Below, in pieces: positions 7,891 through 8,197 of a stretch of DNA of 8,197 bases (position 1 is the stretch's first letter; each line of letters starts with the position of its first letter). This DNA comes from Rhodospirillales bacterium. GTDB taxonomy: Bacteria > Pseudomonadota > Alphaproteobacteria > QKFK01 > SZUA-500. The stretch spans positions 1 to 8,197 of the forward strand of contig QKFK01000153.1 in NCBI GenBank assembly GCA_003252195.1. The letters run 5' to 3'. The notes beneath the pieces were generated by a model, which saw only the letters and a list, made by a program, of their open reading frames with translations, was not told where the DNA came from and made no database searches. Made by a program: the position numbers and the translations under genes.

Positions 7891-7950
7891 CAATAAGTTA
7901 CACGTAATGTTTAATGCATAGAACTAATTTATATTATCGTGTATTATTGT
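7890..7950 (+). repeat. Imperfect inverted repeat just after the last stop codon (possible terminator or RNA 3' end)
   Basis: The left arm 7890-7904 (ACAATAA-GT-TACACG) pairs with the right arm 7938-7950 (CGTGTATTATTGT). This gives 13 base pairs interrupted only by a 2-nt bulge (GT, 7897-7898). Inside it, TAAT 7905-7908 can pair with ATTA 7933-7936 if T7937 bulges out. A run of eight Ts lies 13 nt downstream at 7964-7971. The repeat starts on the final base of the preceding stop codon. The T-run is too far away for a classic intrinsic terminator and the stem is AT-rich, so it may instead be a 3'-end stabilising hairpin. The pairing is directly visible; the role is inferred. Confidence 0.55.
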
Positions 7951-7963
7951 GTTTTACATGGGC

Positions 7964-7995
7964 TTTTTTTTAGTTTTATAAGCACATAAAATTTT
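7964..7995 (+). terminator. T-rich tract with small AT hairpin, weak terminator candidate
   Basis: Eight Ts (7964-7971) are followed by TTTTAT (7974-7979), a 6-nt AAGCAC loop, ATAAAA (7986-7991) and four Ts to 7995. The stem is only A/T pairs and would be unstable, so this is a weak candidate. Its position between the end of a long gene run and a likely new promoter makes transcription termination somewhere in 7890-7995 plausible. Confidence 0.25.
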
Positions 7996-8005
7996 AATGT
8001 TCTAT

Positions 8006-8025
8006 AATTATCCACACAGATAATT
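8006..8025. promoter_or_regulatory. 7-6-7 palindrome (AATTATC-N6-GATAATT), possible operator
   Basis: A perfect 7-bp inverted repeat with a CACACA spacer, about 80-100 bp before the lolC start and upstream of its candidate promoter. The size and symmetry suit a dimeric repressor or activator site, but no regulator can be named. Its left half plus spacer contains TTATCCACA (8008-8016), which is identical to the high-affinity DnaA box, so DnaA binding is the main alternative. Confidence 0.35.
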
Positions 8026-8042
8026 TCTTTCATATAATTACC

Positions 8043-8072
8043 TTGTTTTATCCGTGTTTCAGGTGATATAAA
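8043..8072 (+). promoter_or_regulatory. Candidate sigma-70-type promoter for lolC
   Basis: TTGTTT at 8043-8048 (-35 like) and TATAAA at 8067-8072 (-10 like) are 18 bp apart. This would start transcription near 8079 and give a leader of about 29 nt before the ATG at 8108. Other TATAAT hexamers at 8003-8008 and 8033-8038 have no convincing -35 at the right distance. In such AT-rich DNA, -10-like sequences are common by chance. Confidence 0.35.
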
Positions 8073-8107
8073 TAGGCAGTTAACTTTATTATTTTCTCGA
8101 GGAATAT

Positions 8108-8197
8108 ATGGCTTTTTCTGCTTTTGAAAGAATGGTATCTTGGAGATACTTAAGAGCAAGAAGAAAAGAAGGCTTTGTTTCGGTAATTGCTGGATTT
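8108..8197 (+). CDS. lolC: Lipoprotein-releasing system permease LolC/LolE, 3' truncated by window edge
   Basis: Only the first 30 codons are present. The N-terminus, MAFSAFERMVSWRYLRARR followed by KEGFVSVIAGF, matches the cytoplasmic lead-in and the beginning of the first transmembrane helix of the LolC/LolE family, which with the ATPase LolD extracts lipoproteins from the inner membrane for outer-membrane delivery. The phrase RYLRARR-x-E-GF-x-SVIAGF is characteristic of alphaproteobacterial members. Many of these have one LolC/E-type permease, so C and E cannot be told apart here. The start is supported by CGAGGAA at 8098-8104, about 5 nt before the ATG. A LolD ATPase gene would be expected just downstream of the window. 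Confidence 0.85.
   Translation, partial: MAFSAFERMVSWRYLRARRKEGFVSVIAGF

Noticed and set aside
7891..8107. Chromosomal origin of replication
   Set aside because: There is only one perfect DnaA box, no cluster of further boxes I could find, and none of the usual origin neighbours; a single box can occur by chance.
7944..8159. Minus-strand open frame of 71 codons across the intergenic region and lolC start
   Set aside because: It runs antisense through the likely promoter, SD and first codons of lolC, has lysine-rich composition expected from AT-rich DNA, and matches nothing I recognise.
1..8197. Reassigned stop codon (TGA as tryptophan)
   Set aside because: None of the seven visible stops is TGA, but no gene contains an in-frame TGA and conserved tryptophans use TGG, so the standard code explains everything; seven stops are too few to infer more.
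1..8197. CRISPR arrays, tRNA/rRNA genes, insertion sequences, defence or toxin-antitoxin modules
   Set aside because: No regularly spaced repeats, tRNA-like arms, transposase motifs or toxin/antitoxin-like small gene pairs were seen; nearly all of the sequence is accounted for by housekeeping genes.

Overview
The window is a single co-directional (+ strand) stretch of an AT-rich bacterial chromosome, most likely from an alphaproteobacterium. Three things point that way: the order nuoL-nuoM-nuoN-birA-RNase J leading towards lolC; the alphaproteobacterial look of the RNase J, the Tag-type glycosylase and the LolC N-terminus; and a class I biotin ligase directly behind nuoN. The low GC suggests a host-associated or streamlined lineage, but the genus cannot be fixed from this sequence. 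The standard bacterial code fits: no long gene is interrupted by TGA.

Layout. Positions 1-4450 hold the proton-pumping membrane subunits of respiratory complex I: nuoL (5' end outside the window), nuoM and nuoN, separated by 6 and 10 nt. Positions 4454-7890 continue the same tight run with birA (TTG start), RNase J, a DNA-3-methyladenine glycosylase I and a small exported protein of unknown function. Gaps are 3 nt or less, or there are 8-nt overlaps, so everything from nuoL to 7890 reads like one transcription unit with translational coupling. Positions 7891-8107 form the only real intergenic region. It is very AT-rich and holds a long imperfect inverted repeat just after the last stop codon, a T-rich stretch, a 7-6-7 operator-like palindrome containing a perfect DnaA-box 9-mer, and a plausible sigma-70 promoter. 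The first 30 codons of a lolC/lolE-type gene for the lipoprotein export transporter follow at 8108-8197.

Functionally this is mostly housekeeping: NADH-driven proton pumping, protein biotinylation, RNA turnover, alkylation repair and lipoprotein trafficking. I found no mobile element, CRISPR array, RNA gene or defence/toxin module. The least understood parts are the small secreted protein at 7453-7890 and the structured intergenic region after it.
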